This document shows positions 5,975 through 7,163 of a stretch of 7,163 nt of DNA, one piece after another. The DNA is from CAYGTS01 sp964352905 (lineage in GTDB: Bacteria > Pseudomonadota > Gammaproteobacteria > JAHCLG01): positions 1-7,163 of the forward strand of contig CAYGTS010000127.1 in the NCBI GenBank assembly GCA_964352905.1, given 5' to 3'. The position numbers were made by a program, and so were the translations under genes. The stretch's first letter is position 1. Every line of letters starts with the position of its first letter. The notes under the pieces were generated by a model, which had not been told where the DNA came from, searched no databases, and was given only the letters and a program-made list of their open reading frames with translations.

Positions 5975-6279
5975 TGGAGAGGTGAGGAGGAAAATTAGAT
6001 TATCAAATGATTGCTTGTTATTTGATATCAAGTAGTTACAGATACGAATTGAATTATTTTGAAAATCTGGTTGTTAATACGCTATTTTATGGTATTTTAA
6101 TAAGTAATTCCCGCCTCGTCCGAGAAGCCCGATGCAGAGCGATTTTTTGAAAACGGTTTTCGTAAACTTTCTGGGCAAGGATCCCACTCTGAGGGGGGCT
6201 TCTGGAGAAATTTCGCGGGTAACCGCTGTATTTTAAAAAAATAGTAGCTAAATTTAATTAAAATTTGAGAAATAAAATT
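5975..6279. other. Intergenic stretch without a recognisable gene
   Basis: About 305 bases between the ATPase pseudogene and the GHKL gene. The first 130 bases are AT-rich and carry no open frame of interest. The middle (6105-6222) is distinctly GC-richer and contains the nested inverted repeat described separately. The last 50 bases are AT-rich leader for the next gene. No tRNA, attachment-site direct repeat or insertion sequence end was recognised. Confidence 0.6.
6110..6219. repeat. Nested GC-rich inverted repeats, possible structured RNA or small element
   Basis: Three pairs of complementary segments nest symmetrically: CCCGC 6110-6114 with GCGGG 6215-6219, AGAAGCCC 6123-6130 with GGGCTTCT 6196-6203, and CAGAG 6135-6139 with CTCTG 6187-6191. 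A small inner hairpin GAAAA/TTTTC lies at 6149-6161. The two inner pairs are separated by equal four-base strands. The GC-rich block contrasts with its AT-rich surroundings. It is not followed by a T-run on the plus strand close enough to call a terminator. No known RNA family was recognised. Confidence 0.4.
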
Positions 6280-6834
6280 ATGCCATTTAAAAAAGAAAAA
6301 TTTATTGATCTTGAATATTCTAAGCCAGAACCATTACAACTACACCTAAATAGTATTATTAAAGAATATTATCCTGATCAAAGAAAATTGTTTGGATGGA
6401 ATGACTGTCATGAAATATTAAAAAATGCGCTAGGTTCTATAACACTCAAAAACAAAGCGAAACAATTGGGTGAACCAAAAGAAAAATACCAGCTTAAGAT
6501 TGTTTCTGTAATTGATGAGGGCAAATTGGTTATCAAAATAAAAGATGCAGGGGTTGGTTTTTTAACAGAAAGCAAAAGTACTTTTTTTACTGTTAAAGAT
6601 GTAGGGCGCCGTAGTGTGAAAGACTGGCAGTATGGTGGTGCTGGAATCGGATTAACGGATTTTTGTCAAGAAGTTGAACATTGGATGGGAGGGAAACTGC
6701 TTTTAAAAAATAGAAAGAATGGCGGAGGCGCGGTATTGCAGATTACTTTCAAACACGAGAGTATAAAGTCACATAGTGAAGGAGCAGAGGAGAAAAATTT
6801 TTCAGATCAACAGCCCCATATGTCAAAAGTGTAA
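6280..6834 (+). CDS. Orphan GHKL (histidine-kinase-type) ATPase domain protein
   Basis: A 184-residue protein made of a single HATPase_c-like domain. ATG 6280 is chosen; an in-frame TTG at 6265 is possible but adds nothing. The N-box is HEILKNAL (44-51, with Glu45 and Asn49), the G1 box is DAGVG (89-93), and the G2 box is GGAGIGL (119-125). STFFTVKDVGRR (100-111) resembles the segment before G2 in sensor kinases, and GGKLLLKNRKNGGGAVLQITF resembles the domain's C-terminal strands. No transmembrane segment and no HisKA phosphoacceptor helix with a conserved histidine are visible. It could be a lone ATP-binding partner, an anti-sigma-type kinase, or the remnant of a larger sensor kinase. The last 25 residues (160-184) are polar, charged and outside the domain. 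No partner response regulator, sigma factor or antagonist lies in the window, so its role is unknown. Confidence 0.8.
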   Translation: MPFKKEKFIDLEYSKPEPLQLHLNSIIKEYYPDQRKLFGWNDCHEILKNALGSITLKNKAKQLGEPKEKYQLKIVSVIDEGKLVIKIKDAGVGFLTESKSTFFTVKDVGRRSVKDWQYGGAGIGLTDFCQEVEHWMGGKLLLKNRKNGGGAVLQITFKHESIKSHSEGAEEKNFSDQQPHMSKV

Positions 6835-7163
6835 TATTTCAAACTTTTAAAAAATTTGCAATATTATTTGGTAATAATAAAAGTCATATTACAACAGTTT
6901 TTTATTCGTATCTACTCGCACCATTTAACTTTAGATTTGGCAAGAATGTTCAGATTTGGCGATAAAAACGTTGAAAATATTCTTGAGAAAGCGCAGTTTA
7001 TTGAGCATTTTGATAAAATATTTTCACCGTTTTTAGTCCAAATATGGACGTTCCTTACTACCGAGTGAGCAGTTACTTTTATTCTTTAAATAACTTTTAC
7101 TCTTATAGCCCACATTAATGCGATCTTTTCGGAATAATTTTTAATTAGCGTGCTTCTATAAAA
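6835..7163. other. AT-rich tail without a supported gene
   Basis: About 329 bases. A 70-codon frame at 6856-7068 opens with TTG, has no ribosome binding site and encodes no recognisable domain. Its internal ATG at 6946 would give 40 residues beginning MFRFGDKNVENIL. A short perfect inverted repeat GTCCA-AATA-TGGAC lies at 7036-7049 but has no T-run after it. Nothing else could be supported. It may be degraded element DNA or the leader of a gene outside the window. Confidence 0.5.

Noticed and set aside
7036..7049. Hairpin GTCCA-AATA-TGGAC as a terminator
   Set aside because: The stem is only 5 bp and no T-run follows, and short perfect palindromes are expected by chance in this length.
6856..7068. 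70-codon frame in the right-hand tail
   Set aside because: It has a TTG start, no Shine-Dalgarno and a sequence with no recognised family. A decayed gene fragment is possible but not supported.

Overview
The window reads as a decaying fragment of an integrative conjugative element (ICE) in an AT-rich gammaproteobacterium. The best guess is an intracellular or host-associated lineage of the Legionellales/Coxiellaceae/Diplorickettsiaceae type. That placement rests on the AT-rich codon use, on ICE transfer genes of the MPF-G (GI-type, ICEHin1056/PFL_47xx-like) family, and on a large gene built almost wholly from eukaryote-like domains. It is an inference, because no rRNA or other phylogenetic marker is present.

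Layout, left to right. Positions 3-248 hold the C-terminal end of a TIGR03752-type transfer protein. It overlaps the start of a TIGR03751-type conjugative lipoprotein (202-576). The last residues of the lipoprotein are encoded by a dRS3-like palindromic repeat (537-567), and a related repeat lies in inverted orientation at 661-691. At 738-790 there is a relic copy of the ribosome binding site and first codons of the next transfer gene, which breaks off abruptly. A 974-codon gene on the minus strand (817-3741) follows. It encodes a predicted secreted effector with an F-box-like motif, a run of ankyrin repeats and an OTU-type cysteine protease domain. The intact copy of the duplicated start appears at 3965-4017 and opens the TIGR03744-type VirB4-like transfer ATPase (3986-5974). 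That gene is dead: it carries four in-frame stop codons and an in-frame internal deletion that removes the Walker B part. A spacer of about 300 bp contains a nested GC-rich inverted repeat (6110-6219). After it comes a small orphan GHKL/histidine-kinase-type ATPase gene (6280-6834) and an AT-rich tail with no convincing gene.

Together, the conserved order TIGR03752 - TIGR03751 - TIGR03744 shows the original ICE operon. The effector gene was inserted between the second and third genes in the opposite orientation, leaving a partial duplication of the ATPase 5' end on both sides. The transfer genes have lost function while the cargo gene keeps a full open frame with its catalytic residues. This is the pattern expected if the element is immobilised and the cargo is what selection keeps. 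The F-box plus ankyrin plus OTU protein is the item most worth attention: it joins a possible SCF ubiquitin-ligase adaptor motif and a possible deubiquitinase in one chain.
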